Source: Propionibacteriaceae bacterium (GTDB taxonomy: Bacteria; Actinomycetota; Actinomycetes; Propionibacteriales; Propionibacteriaceae). From it: 38,045 bases of DNA. The translations under genes and the position numbers were made by a program. A model generated the notes under the pieces. It was not told where the DNA came from. It did not search any database and saw only the letters and a program-made list of their open reading frames with translations. The stretch is from positions 1-38,045 of the forward strand of contig JAGQUI010000001.1 of the NCBI GenBank assembly GCA_020438595.1. The letters run 5' to 3'. Of the stretch, positions 24,912-32,561 are shown piece by piece; positions within the stretch are counted from its first letter, which is position 1; every line of letters begins with the position of its first letter.

Positions 24912-25702
24912 GAGGCGACCTCCTGCCAGGTGAGCCAGCCCGCGTCCACAGCGGCTACCGACCCCGGCCACGCCGAGGGAGCCTTGGCGGGGGCGGCGCC
25001 GGGGGCGATCTGCCAGCGTGCGTCCGCCCACTGCATGCGTGAGCAGTGCCCGTAGCCCATGCGCGCCTCGGTGCGGATGGACACCTGGATGTCGAACAGC
25101 ACGCAGGCCACCACCCAATCCGGTCCGTCCGTGCCCTTCACCATCGCCATCGCGGGGGTGGCCGTCACGGCCGTGGTGGCGTCCTTGGACTGTCCGCCCT
25201 GGTGTCCAGAACGGAGGAAGGCCTGGACGTTGGCGGTCAGCTCCCACTCCTCGTAGCCGGGCGCGCCCGGGAGCGTCCAGGCGTCGTGCACCTCGCGTGT
25301 GACCGGGAGGCTCATCGCCTCAAGGACCGTCTCCTCGATGGCGGCCAGTTGCGCCACGGCGCCCTCCGGGGTCTGGGGGAAGCCGGTCGGGACCCCCGCC
25401 GGGCCGCGTCCGTTCAGAGCGACGGGGACCTCAACGAGTGCTGCCGGGGTGAGCGCCGGATCAGGGGTGAAACCTGCGTCCTGGGGGACTGCGGCCATAG
25501 GTTCGGCGGCGATCTGATCGCGCCGATCGGTGACTGCGGAGTTGATCTGGGCGGGCAGGATGTCCGGGACGTGCCTGGCGGCGGTGAATGCTTGGACGAG
25601 GGCGATGCCCAGCCCGGCGATCATCGTGATGGCCACCACTGCGCCGATGCTGAGCACCATGGCCAGCCGTTGCCGGGTCCAGGCTGCGTTGGGCGTGCTC
25701 AT
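24908..25702 (-). CDS. Single-pass conjugal transfer protein, possibly VirB8/TcpC-like
   Basis: 264 aa from the ATG at 25700-25702, which overlaps the stop of the upstream gene (ATGA). There is a short cytoplasmic N-terminus, one membrane segment (about 14-38), then an extracytoplasmic domain. The domain contains WELTANVQAFLRSG and MGYGHCSRMQWADARWQIAPG, a pattern of repeated beta strands that could form an NTF2-like VirB8/TcpC fold. Two cysteines (in VVACVLFD and YGHCSRM) could form a disulphide outside the cell. The topology fits a VirB8-type assembly factor, but I do not recognise a named family. Confidence 0.8.
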   Translation of the reverse strand: MSTPNAAWTRQRLAMVLSIGAVVAITMIAGLGIALVQAFTAARHVPDILPAQINSAVTDRRDQIAAEPMAAVPQDAGFTPDPALTPAALVEVPVALNGRGPAGVPTGFPQTPEGAVAQLAAIEETVLEAMSLPVTREVHDAWTLPGAPGYEEWELTANVQAFLRSGHQGGQSKDATTAVTATPAMAMVKGTDGPDWVVACVLFDIQVSIRTEARMGYGHCSRMQWADARWQIAPGAAPAKAPSAWPGSVAAVDAGWLTWQEVAS

Positions 25703-25992
25703 CCGACGCACCCGGTTCCGAGGATGCTGGCCACGATGCTGGGCACCACCATGTAGGCGATTCCGGCCAGCATCGCGACGAAGATCGAGACCACGCCGGC
25801 CTTGGATGAGTGCGGCATCGAGAAGATGCGGCCGGCGATGATGGCGCCGATCGCGATGATCACGCCCACGAGGAACAGGATTCCGACTCCCCACAGGACG
25901 TAGCCGGTGATCTGGTCGGCGTACTGCTGGGCTCCCGGAGGCGCGACCGGGCACACCTGCAGCGGAATGACGACGGGAATGAAGCCGGTCAC
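25699..25992 (-). CDS. Two-TM VirB2/TrbC-like small membrane protein
   Basis: 97 aa. A short N-terminus with CPVAPPGAQQYADQ is followed by two hydrophobic helices (about 28-54 and 66-92) separated by a short basic loop, FSMPHSSKAG. This two-helix hairpin of about 100 aa next to TrbL- and VirB4-like genes is typical of VirB2/TrbC pilin-like subunits. No clear signal peptide precedes it. The start is GTG at 25990-25992, in a GTGA overlap with the ParA-like gene. It could form the conjugation filament or a channel subunit; the role is inferred from topology and position. Confidence 0.82.
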   Translation of the reverse strand: MTGFIPVVIPLQVCPVAPPGAQQYADQITGYVLWGVGILFLVGVIIAIGAIIAGRIFSMPHSSKAGVVSIFVAMLAGIAYMVVPSIVASILGTGCVG

Positions 25993-26768
25993 AGCAATGG
26001 TCCTTCCAGAAGGGTCAGCAGGGTTCGAGCAGGCCGGAGCAGCGCCGGCGGCAACGGGTCGGGGGTAAGGCCAGTCATCGCGAGCGCCGGCAGCTCAGGA
26101 ACGAAGACGACGCGACCCGCATCTCGCAGGCGGCGCACGGCGAACCCTGCCGACTGCTCGACTGGACGCGGCCACCGTCGTGCGCCGAGCGTTACGGCGA
26201 TCGCGCGAGCCTCTCCGACCAGTTCGACGGCGGTGGACAGGCGACGAAGGCCGGGAATGGTGGCTCGGGCGACCAGCACGACGGAGGGCGTCGTCCGGCT
26301 CAGCGCACCGAGCCAGCCCGAGGAGGCGAGAAGGGCGGCGATGTCCCATGAGGAGTCAACGATCGAGAGGGGCATATCGGAGGCTGCGGGAGCTGGCAGG
26401 CCGTCGGGGCTGCCCGACGAGTCGGACCGACGGTCTACGACGACCGCGTCTCGTGTGCCGCGCAGCCATCCCCGGTCGGCGACACCCAACTCCGCATTCG
26501 CCGCGTAGCTCAGGCCGGACGCCGTCCCCTCACAGGTCTCCACGACCCGCGCCCGCCCGGCCACGGTGGCCAACGCCAGCGCGACCGTCGTGACGCCCGA
26601 CGCGCCTCCGCAACCGCAGACCAGCACCACGCGTTCGTCGGTGGCCGGTGTCCATCGGGTCACTGCTGGGCGAGCCGACATGGGCGTGTGGTTCTCGGCA
26701 GCGGTCTGCGTGACGCGGTAGGCGCGGCGTAGATCGTCCAGTGACATCAGCCCGGCGACGGCAGTCAT
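25989..26768 (-). CDS. ParA/MinD-like protein with degenerate Walker A
   Basis: 259 aa. A P-loop-like segment, VVLVCGCGGASGVTTVALA (residues 47-65), fits the KGGxxGKTT motif of ParA/MinD proteins, but both lysines are replaced: the first by Cys or Gly and the catalytic one by Val59. The later DAVVVDRRSD and LSIVDSSWD resemble Walker A' and B strands, and PSVVLVARATIPGLRRL resembles the segment after them. It may bind nucleotide poorly or not at all and act as a scaffold that positions the transfer apparatus. The ATG at 26766-26768 overlaps the preceding stop by one base. The fold call is a pattern judgement. Confidence 0.8.
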   Translation of the reverse strand: MTAVAGLMSLDDLRRAYRVTQTAAENHTPMSARPAVTRWTPATDERVVLVCGCGGASGVTTVALALATVAGRARVVETCEGTASGLSYAANAELGVADRGWLRGTRDAVVVDRRSDSSGSPDGLPAPAASDMPLSIVDSSWDIAALLASSGWLGALSRTTPSVVLVARATIPGLRRLSTAVELVGEARAIAVTLGARRWPRPVEQSAGFAVRRLRDAGRVVFVPELPALAMTGLTPDPLPPALLRPARTLLTLLEGPLL

Positions 26769-26962
26769 CAGCTGCGCTCCAGCCGCGAGTGACGAGCGGC
26801 GATCGCTGCACGCAGCGTCGGAGGATTGAGCTGCTGGAGGCGCCGTTTCGCTTCAAGAACCGCCTGCAACCGGGCAAGCACCTCGCCCAGCGACTCGATC
26901 GCGTGGGACTCGTCCGACACGGTCGCGAACAGTCGATCCACTTCGCGGGGATCTCCGGTCAT
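26768..26962 (-). CDS. Small hypothetical protein, helical
   Basis: 64 aa from the ATG at 26960-26962, with GAAAGG six to seven bases upstream; an ATG 7 codons further up is possible. The sequence is largely amphipathic helix and charged (LGEVLARLQAVLEAKRRLQQ), and could form a short coiled coil. No family is recognised. Its TGA overlaps the ATG of the ParA-like gene by one base (TGATG), so the two are co-translated. It may be a partner or adaptor of that protein (inference). Confidence 0.65.
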   Translation of the reverse strand: MTGDPREVDRLFATVSDESHAIESLGEVLARLQAVLEAKRRLQQLNPPTLRAAIAARHSRLERS

Positions 26963-27021
26963 GGCTGGCCTTTCTCTCACCACAACAGGCAGATGGCCGT
27001 GCCTTCGGTGGCCATGGGCGT

Positions 27022-27813
27022 TTACGCGACCTGGCCGAGAGCAGCCGCGAGCGCGTCGATCGACGCCTTCGCAGAGCGCCGGACCTCGCGTGCGCTGATG
27101 CCCCAGGACTGCCCGACCATCTCCGTGCCGGACCGGCTCAACAATGCCGTGCTCGCCCGCTGCCGGACGGGGTGGGCGCTGGCCGCCTCCACCAAGGCGA
27201 GCAGCAGCCGCCGGTCACGGTTGGAGATCACCCAGTGCTCACAACCCCAGGCAAGAACCTCCTCGACCTGATCGCGCGACGTGTGGTCGAGCCCGTCCGC
27301 TCGGGGATTCAGACCCTGCAGCAGATCTGGCGACATCGGGGCGGTGAGGGCCAGCGCTCGGTCGTGATTCTTCACCTGGCTGGTGGCGCCGTACTCCAGC
27401 AGCACGCGCTGGCGGACGCGCAGCAGAATGTTCGCGGCCACGTGGGCTTTGGTCTGCCAGGAGAACGTGCGGATCTCGATCCACAAGAACGCTGCGACGT
27501 GCTGGAAGACCTCCGAGCCGAGGTCGGACAACCGGATGCCCAGCGCATCCGCGCCGGGATGCAGCATCCACGCCAGGACGAGCGCCGCGTCCCGGTCATC
27601 GCGCCCGGTCTCCGCGGCCAACTCGACCAGGCCGCAGAGCGCACGGTCCGCAATCGGCCGAGGCACGTCCTTCAGCCAGGCCTCAAGCGAGTGCGGCTCC
27701 GGAACGCATCCGAGCGCCGGCACCAGCGTCTTCCACCGCTCCCAATGCGCTCCGATCAGCTCCGCGCAGCTCTCCTCGGAGATGCCGAGGGCTCGTCCGA
27801 CACCACTGGCCAT
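27022..27813 (-). CDS. Helical protein with sigma-factor-like C-terminal HTH, head of the transfer operon
   Basis: 263 aa from the ATG at 27811-27813, chosen because AAGGAG lies 8 bases upstream; a frame to 27879 lacks a ribosome-binding site. The protein is all-helical and soluble. A central block, WIEIRTFSWQTKAHVAANIL then LRVRQRVLLEYG, recalls sigma region 2. The C-terminus, MVGQSWGISAREVRRSAKAS, looks like a sigma region 4 helix-turn-helix (QSWGISAREVRR). It may control transfer or pilus genes, but it is not a recognised sigma family and no -10/-35 partner is obvious. It is the first gene of the minus-strand transfer operon. Confidence in the gene is high; in the function, low. Confidence 0.75.
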   Translation of the reverse strand: MASGVGRALGISEESCAELIGAHWERWKTLVPALGCVPEPHSLEAWLKDVPRPIADRALCGLVELAAETGRDDRDAALVLAWMLHPGADALGIRLSDLGSEVFQHVAAFLWIEIRTFSWQTKAHVAANILLRVRQRVLLEYGATSQVKNHDRALALTAPMSPDLLQGLNPRADGLDHTSRDQVEEVLAWGCEHWVISNRDRRLLLALVEAASAHPVRQRASTALLSRSGTEMVGQSWGISAREVRRSAKASIDALAAALGQVA

Positions 27814-27828
27814 TTCCGGCTCCTTCCC

Positions 27829-27842
27829 GGTCTGTTGAGACC
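27829..27842 (-). promoter_or_regulatory. Small hairpin in the transfer operon leader
   Basis: GGTCT, GTTG and AGACC form a 5-bp stem with a 4-base loop, about 16 bases upstream of the ATG at 27813 and just upstream of its ribosome-binding site. If transcribed, it could affect translation of the first transfer gene. The stem is short and may be chance. Confidence 0.2.
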
Positions 27843-27886
27843 AGAAAGCCGAGCAGCCGAACGTGGCCGCAAACGTCACCCTTCTT

Positions 27887-27935
27887 CTGTGGATGGCCCC
27901 TAGCCCTGTGGATAGCTAGGTCGTCGCCCCTAGCC
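27887..27935. repeat. Short direct and inverted repeats with DnaA-box-like sequences
   Basis: CTGTGGAT occurs twice (27887-27894 and 27906-27913), 19 bases apart. The second reads TGTGGATAG, one base from the DnaA-box complement TGTGGATAA. GCCCCTAGCC occurs twice (27896-27905 and 27926-27935), 30 bases apart. CCTAGC (27899-27904), GCTAGG (27915-27920) and CCTAGC (27929-27934) form overlapping inverted repeats. The cluster lies in the gap between the divergent transfer operon and the Shedu-like gene, which otherwise contains no gene. Operator, iteron or initiator-binding roles are all possible; none is shown. Confidence 0.4.
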
Positions 27936-28021
27936 GGAGCCACGTCCCCCCTGTCCCCCTACTGCGGCCTCCACGATGGGGCTAGAGAGCAGGCCGAGCA
28001 TCGAACTCGGCGGGGATCTCG

Positions 28022-28062
28022 AGCACGGCGGACACCAACGGAGTCGCCGTCAACTCCGTGCT
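28022..28062. promoter_or_regulatory. Nested inverted repeats upstream of the Shedu-like gene
   Basis: ACGGAGT (28038-28044) and ACTCCGT (28053-28059) are perfect 7-bp arms around an 8-base loop. AGCACGG (28022-28028) and CCGTGCT (28056-28062) are a second, overlapping pair. The two structures share the right arm and so are mutually exclusive. They end about 40 bases before the ATG at 28102. They could be an operator or a switching leader; this is inference. Confidence 0.35.
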
Positions 28063-28101
28063 GACTCGACTTGGTGATGGTTCCGAAGACGAACCCGGAG
28101 T

Positions 28102-29343
28102 ATGTCTACTACCTGGCAGAGCGTGTTCAGGAACGCCGCTACGCTCTCAGGCGTGAGCGGAACCGATGCGCCCCCACCACCCGACTGGCTAGTAGTCTCC
28201 GAGCGGCTGGAGGCACTCGCTACGAGCCCCACCGAGAAGCAAATCGCCCTGGCGAGACTGTTAGGCATCGAGCTTCCATCCGCCCCAGCCCCCGTTGCAG
28301 CTGTGATCCTCCAGCACCAACTCAGGTCCGAGTTGTTCATTAAAGGGCTTGGCGAGGAGAGGGAGCTACCCGGGCTCTTGGCAGAGATTGAGGACGAGTT
28401 GGGGATAGGATCCCATGCAGCACTCTTCACTGGAACCGGCTTGGAAGTGCGTGCATGGTTCCAAGCCCGATACATGCAGAAGACGGTCCGAGGCTTACGA
28501 GAGTTGAAGCCCGAGCCGGGGGACGTGGTGGCTCTGGCAGGCGGCGAAATGCGGGTGGTCTCCAGCATCGGCAAGGACGGTCAGGTGCATCTGAAGAACC
28601 GTCCCCGACGTAGTGCCTGGCCGAACAACCTCAGCTTGGTCAAGCGGCGTGGTGCCGAAGGGTACGAGGACCTGGTGGGACTAGTTCGCGCCACCCTGCT
28701 CAACGCAGCAACCGCATACGCCCCCGGCGCCGACACGCTCCGCAGACTGGACAAGTTCCTCGTCTCTCGAATCATTCCGGCCAATGAGTCGATCCGGAAG
28801 CTGGAGGACCTGCTTCAGTCTGGCGAACGCCGGGAAGAGGAGTTCCAGAAAACCATCAAGGCGTATCCGGAGCTACTGGCATCGACGGTCGTGGGCAGCT
28901 GGGCAAGATACGTAATCCCAAAGAAGAAGCTGGGATCGGAATACGTCACGGATTTCTTGGTGCTCGGCGTCGACAGTGCAGGCCTGCATTGGGTGGCGGT
29001 CGAGATCGAGGGCGCCCACCACAGGGTCCTAAACAAGGACCGGACGCTTGCAAAGCAGACCCGCCACGCTGTCCAGCAGATTCAAGACTGGCGGCGGTGG
29101 CTGACCACCAACGTGGCCTACGCGCACTCCGAGCTTGGCCTCTCCGGGATCACGAACAAGTCGCCTGGCCTTGTGATTATTGGGCGGGGAGATCCGTCGT
29201 TCGAGCAGGATCACGCGCGAGATTCTGTGGACCACGAATCGCGCATCGGCATTCACAGCTGGGACTGGCTTCTTCGCCATGCAGAAGCGATGCGAGACCG
29301 GGCGATCCATGTCTCGGACTTCGCGCTCGAGTTCGACAACTGA
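28102..29343 (+). CDS. Shedu-like (DUF4263) antiphage nuclease
   Basis: 413 aa. The C-terminal half matches the Shedu SduA nuclease: EEEFQKTIKAYPELL (about 249-263), TDFLVLGVD (D284), WVAVEIEG (E301, E303), and a helix with HAVQQIQDWRRWL (about 322-334). This is a PD-(D/E)XK fold in which the usual ExK is ExE, as in some DUF4263 members. The N-terminal 220 residues are specific to this protein and include a small beta segment around GDVVALAGGEMRVV. Shedu proteins defend as single genes. The start is uncertain: the ATG at 28102 has GGAG only one base upstream, while the GTG at 28153 lies 7 bases after a -10-like TACGCT and would give a leaderless message lacking 17 residues. Codons are less GC-biased than in the flanking transfer genes. 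Confidence 0.85.
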   Translation: MSTTWQSVFRNAATLSGVSGTDAPPPPDWLVVSERLEALATSPTEKQIALARLLGIELPSAPAPVAAVILQHQLRSELFIKGLGEERELPGLLAEIEDELGIGSHAALFTGTGLEVRAWFQARYMQKTVRGLRELKPEPGDVVALAGGEMRVVSSIGKDGQVHLKNRPRRSAWPNNLSLVKRRGAEGYEDLVGLVRATLLNAATAYAPGADTLRRLDKFLVSRIIPANESIRKLEDLLQSGERREEEFQKTIKAYPELLASTVVGSWARYVIPKKKLGSEYVTDFLVLGVDSAGLHWVAVEIEGAHHRVLNKDRTLAKQTRHAVQQIQDWRRWLTTNVAYAHSELGLSGITNKSPGLVIIGRGDPSFEQDHARDSVDHESRIGIHSWDWLLRHAEAMRDRAIHVSDFALEFDN

Positions 29344-29379
29344 GGCGCAAAACCACGAGCCCACCAAGGCATGTGGCGG

Positions 29380-29412
29380 CACCTGAGCAGGCCGAAGACG
29401 CCTGATCAGGTG
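29380..29412. terminator. Bidirectional hairpin terminator between convergent genes
   Basis: Arms CACCTGAGCAGGC and GCCTGATCAGGTG pair at 12 of 13 positions around the 7-base loop CGAAGAC. The hairpin lies 37 bases after the Shedu-like stop and also downstream of the convergent LysM-BTAD gene. No T-tract follows, which is usual for actinobacterial I-shaped terminators. The remainder of the 225-base gap, 29344-29568, holds no gene. Confidence 0.6.
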
Positions 29413-29568
29413 AACGTGACCGTGACCCGACACCCGGTCCTCCACGATCCCGAGGGCACAGGCCGGACCGGTGGAGCATCCAGGCTGGAATCGTCGCACT
29501 AGACAGCTGGGCGAGGGCTCTTACGGCCCGCTTTGAGAAGTGGACCGCTTCCCAGTTCACGCACCGAA

Positions 29569-32553
29569 TCAGCCGACGCGATCGCGGTGCTCAAGCCACT
29601 TGTGTGCGCGGAGGATCGCGTTGGTTCGTTCGCTGGTGTCGATGGGTCCGTAGCCGCTGTGGTCGCTCCACTCGGTGACCTCGCGGGCGATCCTCGCCGC
29701 TTCAGCGGGGCGTCCTTCGTGGTCCGCGATTCTGGCGAGATCCAGGTGTGGGGTCGGGTCGTCGGGCGCGATGGCTTGGGCGATCTCCGTCGCCGCACGT
29801 GCCCTCGTCACTTCCCCGGCGGCGAGTGCACGGGTGGTGAGGATGTGAGCGACGTCGACGATGCCGACGACCAGGTGGTGGTTGTCGTGGGTGTGACCCA
29901 ACCAGAGACCACCGCGGCTGCGGAGCTGCTCGTAGGGCATGCCGTTCACGAGTTGGAGCGCGGTGGCGAGGTCATCGATGCCGGCTGATCCGGCCGCTTC
30001 TCCGCGGAGGCGGAGCCGCCGGAACAGGTTCGCGTCGCAGAGCACGTCCTCGATCAGGTAGACCCCGACCCCTCGTTGGCGCGCTTCGCTGTTCTCGTTG
30101 GCCTCGGGCAGGTAGGGGCCGCGGGTGCGGGGGTTGGTGCCAAGGCGTGCCCGGACGATGGTGAGGTCGCGGCGAACGCGTTCCTCGCCGATGCCGAGGG
30201 CTTCAGCGAGTTCTTCGGCGGTGGCGCCGTGCGGCCGGGTCGCGAGGTAGGCGACGATCTCGGTGTAGTACGGGACGCGCTTGAGGCCCGCCGTCGGTGC
30301 TCCGCCGCTGCCCAGGCGCAACCGGACGGGCCCGAGAACCGAGAGACGCGGGCGGTCCGTGCTGTCTGCTCTCCAGTCGGCAACGTCTTGGTCGAGAGTT
30401 GGGTCGGACTCCTGCACCAGCGTTGTCGTGGCCGGCGGGACGAGCGGTGCGAGTTCGGCGAGGTCTTCGGGGGTGTTGGCCGTCTGCGTCACGTAGACGA
30501 CGTCGGGGTCGGGCAGGAGTGACGTCGCATCCACGGGTCGCAGGATCGTGGCGCGGGGGATGGTCAGGTCCACGTGGAGGTGGCCGGCGGCATCGCAATG
30601 CTGCTCCCAGTCGGCGGACTGTTCGGTGAGATCCGGCACGGCCGCGTCTTCCTCGACGGTGTCGGCGGCTTCCATGACGGCCGCGCAGCCGGCGGCCTCG
30701 TCCCGAGTGATGCCGCTGGGGACCAGATCCCAGCCGAGGGCCGGTACCTGCACGCGCCCGGATGGCGTGAGCCGGATCTCTGTGGCTGTGGTCGCCGAGT
30801 CGTCGGCTCCGATCCTGATGACCGTGACCCCGGTTCGCCCTGGTCGCGTTTCGACGAGGTCGATCAGCGCGTCGAGGCCGTCCTGGTCGTCGGCGAGGAC
30901 AGCGATACGAGGCACCCACAGTTCTGCTCCGGCTTGGGCCGCGCGGGCGGCGTCGATAGTGGGGAGGGATTCTGCGGCCAGTGAGTCGTCGTGAGTGGTC
31001 GCCGCTTCGAGCAGGCCGCCGACGATGTCGGCGCCCTGGGACCGGGAGGATCGATGCGCGGCGAGGGTAGCGAGTTCTCCGAACAGGCCACCGCGGGCGA
31101 TCTCGACGTCGCGTGCCCAGGGGACGACAGCGAGTTCGGTGAGCCAAGAGCGAACGAGGTCCTCAGCGTTGGCGCGGTCGCCAGTGAGGCTGACCACTCC
31201 GAGGGTTTCGAGGTTGATCATGTGCCATCCCCGCTCGTCCTGGCCGAGGGTGACCAGGGTTGGCCAGACCGGCTCGTTCTCCTCGTCCCAAGGGCCGATC
31301 AGTTCCGGCTCGGTGTCGGTGGGGACCCACCATTGGCGCCGGTCGGCGCCGGGTTGCCAGGGCTCGGGCAGGTCGGTGGGTTCGGTGAACCGGAAGGTCA
31401 GGTCCTCATGGGTGACGTCCACCCCGAGCAGGCGTGCGATCGGCTGGCTGGTCGCGAGCAGTTGGGCGGCGAGCCTTTGGGTGGTCTCAGCGATACCCGC
31501 GACTAGGTCAGAGGTGAGGTCCCCCTGGTGCATCAGTGTCTTCTCTACGACGGCGAGCGCCGGTTCGGCCACCGGGATGGTCCGGCCCGGACGACGGAAG
31601 CGGAACTGGACGGCACGCCGACGGCGAAGACCCAGCCACAGGCCGCCCGCAAGCAGCGCCCCGGCGCCGGCGAGGCCGCCGAGCATCCAGGGCAGCGGGA
31701 CCGATTCGTCCGTGTCGTCGAGGGTTTCGACGTTCTGCGAGGCCGTGTCTGCGGCCGCCACGCTCGGGGTGGCCGAGGCCGAGCTGGAGGGGACTGCGGG
31801 TGTGGCCGGGGCGGGCGTGGGCTTCGTCGGCGCGTGGTCGGTGGCCTCGGGGCCGGTGGGCTCGGTGCGCTTCGACGGCGCGGGCTTCTTGGGTTCGTCG
31901 TCGGGGACGGTGAGCTTCCAGCCGGGGTAGATGAGGTCGGGGTCGACCAGGTGGCGTCCGCCGGGCTGGACTGTGTGCCGGGAGGCTTTGAAGATCTTGG
32001 GATAGTCGCGAGGGTTGCCCAGTTTGGCGTCGGCGATGTCCCACAGGGTGTCGCCCTTCTTCACGACATAGACGTCCTTGGTGTCCTCGACCGCGCGAGG
32101 CTGCACCTGGGGCACGCCATGGCCGGGGATGGAGGTGCCGCTCGTGTCCACGGGGACCGGGCCCGGGGCTGCTGTCGCCTGAAGGGCGGTTGCCCCGTTG
32201 TTGCTGGCGAGTGCGACGCCGATGGCTGCGGCAACCAGTGCGTGGGCGATCGTCTGGGGGAGGCCGAACCCGCGCAGTTGGGGTACCGAGACGTGCCGTA
32301 GGCGGCTGATGATCTCGACAACGATGGCGACAGCGAGGATGGCCCAGGCGACCGTTCCGATGACGATGATCAGCCACAGCAGGAGGGTTCCGTCGTCGGG
32401 ATTAGTCAGCGCCGCCCAGATGCCGTCGATCGTGCGGAGATTGAAGCGGAGCGTGACGTGGGTTGCCGCCCAGATGAGCAGCCACGGCATGACGACCATG
32501 ACGGCGCCCAGGCCCAGGAGGCCGAACACTCCGATCAGTCGCTGTCTGGTCAT
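29569..32553 (-). CDS. Membrane-anchored LysM protein with C-terminal SARP/BTAD-type regulator domain
   Basis: 994 aa. Three membrane segments (about 7-30, 55-82, 100-118) precede a LysM domain at 161-216 (YVVKKGDTLWDIADAKLG, ending IYPGWKLTVP). A Pro/Thr/Ala-rich linker (218-280) and a fourth segment (about 287-308, followed by LRRRR) come next. A large alpha/beta cytoplasmic region follows, then from about 736 a winged-helix part (LSVLGPVRLRLG, ATAEELAEALGIGEERVRRD) and a helical BTAD/TPR-like end containing LATALQLVNGMPYE. LysM would bind peptidoglycan outside while the regulator domain lies inside, suggesting a wall-sensing controller of the pilus. Similar proteins occur beside actinobacterial Tad genes. 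It is the last gene of the pilus operon, 8 bases after the TadE-like gene. DNA binding is unproven. Confidence 0.9.
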   Translation of the reverse strand: MTRQRLIGVFGLLGLGAVMVVMPWLLIWAATHVTLRFNLRTIDGIWAALTNPDDGTLLLWLIIVIGTVAWAILAVAIVVEIISRLRHVSVPQLRGFGLPQTIAHALVAAAIGVALASNNGATALQATAAPGPVPVDTSGTSIPGHGVPQVQPRAVEDTKDVYVVKKGDTLWDIADAKLGNPRDYPKIFKASRHTVQPGGRHLVDPDLIYPGWKLTVPDDEPKKPAPSKRTEPTGPEATDHAPTKPTPAPATPAVPSSSASATPSVAAADTASQNVETLDDTDESVPLPWMLGGLAGAGALLAGGLWLGLRRRRAVQFRFRRPGRTIPVAEPALAVVEKTLMHQGDLTSDLVAGIAETTQRLAAQLLATSQPIARLLGVDVTHEDLTFRFTEPTDLPEPWQPGADRRQWWVPTDTEPELIGPWDEENEPVWPTLVTLGQDERGWHMINLETLGVVSLTGDRANAEDLVRSWLTELAVVPWARDVEIARGGLFGELATLAAHRSSRSQGADIVGGLLEAATTHDDSLAAESLPTIDAARAAQAGAELWVPRIAVLADDQDGLDALIDLVETRPGRTGVTVIRIGADDSATTATEIRLTPSGRVQVPALGWDLVPSGITRDEAAGCAAVMEAADTVEEDAAVPDLTEQSADWEQHCDAAGHLHVDLTIPRATILRPVDATSLLPDPDVVYVTQTANTPEDLAELAPLVPPATTTLVQESDPTLDQDVADWRADSTDRPRLSVLGPVRLRLGSGGAPTAGLKRVPYYTEIVAYLATRPHGATAEELAEALGIGEERVRRDLTIVRARLGTNPRTRGPYLPEANENSEARQRGVGVYLIEDVLCDANLFRRLRLRGEAAGSAGIDDLATALQLVNGMPYEQLRSRGGLWLGHTHDNHHLVVGIVDVAHILTTRALAAGEVTRARAATEIAQAIAPDDPTPHLDLARIADHEGRPAEAARIAREVTEWSDHSGYGPIDTSERTNAILRAHKWLEHRDRVG

Positions 32554-32561
32554 CGGGTTGC

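Noticed and set aside
24912..25247. Upstream extension of the TrbL-like frame
   Set aside because: It overlaps the single-pass transfer protein gene and reads as His/Arg/Gly-rich noise; the GTG at 24911 has AGGAGG upstream.
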